Of a DNA stretch of 64,000 nucleotides, positions 63,623 through 64,000 are shown one piece after another. The position numbers and the translations under genes are program-made. Under the pieces are notes generated by a model. That model searched no databases and was not told where the DNA came from. It worked only from the letters and a program-made list of their open reading frames with translations. This stretch comes from Oxyruncus cristatus. Its lineage: Eukaryota > Chordata > Aves > Passeriformes > Cotingidae. The stretch spans positions 42,313 through 106,312 of the forward strand of contig VXAY01002209.1 in assembly GCA_013399855.1 (NCBI GenBank), read 5' to 3'. Every line of letters begins with the position of its first letter. The stretch's first letter is position 1.

Positions 63623-64000
63623 CATGAGAACAAGATCTTGCATTATTTTTACTATCATTACTGCTGTGTAATAGCTATCCTTCATCTCCAGCGCCAGAAA
63701 TTTTAGGCTAAGCTTTGGCACAGCTGTACAACTGAATTTGAATCAATCAGTCTTTAGTCCCTGATTAGGTGAACACAGCAAGAAGAAAATATCTGAGGGA
63801 AAACAAATTTCTACCAGAAACAAAATTATTATTTGCGAGGCTAACGTCCTGCATCAGTTTACAATTGATAAGATTCAGTAAGCAGCAGTAGAAAAATATT
63901 ATAAAGTCACTTAGGTGAATATTGTGCTCCGACCTTTGAAATCCAAGCTGTGCCTTAAGATTGTAACTATCTTTTTGCTCCAGAACAAAAAAAAAAAAAA
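63623..64000. other. Intergenic DNA to window end
   Basis: Nothing recognised. The window ends inside an A run of at least 14 bases (63987-64000). Confidence 0.6.

Noticed and set aside
38500..64000. Search for HTR5B or INSIG2 exons upstream of CCDC93
   Set aside because: No receptor or INSIG transmembrane coding sequence was recognised in any frame; those genes probably lie beyond the right edge if synteny with mammals holds.
1..64000. CRISPR arrays, bacterial operons, tRNA or rRNA genes, intact retroviruses
   Set aside because: No regular spaced repeats, no cloverleaf candidate with box A and B, no long gag, pol or env-like frame, and the gene structure is clearly that of a vertebrate.

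Overview
The window is vertebrate nuclear DNA, almost certainly from a bird. It has one split host gene with GT-AG introns, AT-rich introns, a CpG-rich promoter, a CR1 LINE 3' end of the avian type, and old MIR-like SINE relics. The species cannot be read from the sequence.

Positions 1 to about 38,450 are one gene on the minus strand. I recognise it as CCDC93, a coiled-coil subunit of the CCC (COMMD/CCDC22/CCDC93) part of the Commander endosomal recycling complex. I traced 21 internal coding exons between 900 and 37,214 by splice sites and reading phase. They join without a frameshift or stop into 586 residues. The start codon exon is not resolved, because a 67-base assembly gap sits in the CpG island where it should be. 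The last short coding exon lies beyond the left edge. The exon equivalent to a 15-residue stretch of the human protein (recalled from memory) was not found.

The gene's introns hold low-complexity tracts, one 86-base gap, a degenerate CR1 copy, a cluster of three CACGTG E-boxes, a GC-richer block with overlapping open frames, and one unusually stop-poor frame of about 1.1 kb on the opposite strand.

Positions 38,450 to 64,000 look intergenic, upstream of the CCDC93 promoter. No exon of a known gene was recognised; I looked for HTR5B- and INSIG2-like coding sequence because those genes neighbour CCDC93 in mammals. This half contains a 5'-truncated CR1 next to the CpG island, a small inverted-repeat element, three MIR-like SINE relics (two in inverted orientation about 100 bases apart), a TA microsatellite, a three-copy 59-base repeat around a single N that is probably an assembly artefact, and an AT-rich TAAT-dense stretch that could be conserved regulatory DNA.

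I found no novel multi-gene system. The most useful leads are the triple E-box array, the stop-poor intronic frame, the missing exon, and the candidate conserved noncoding block.
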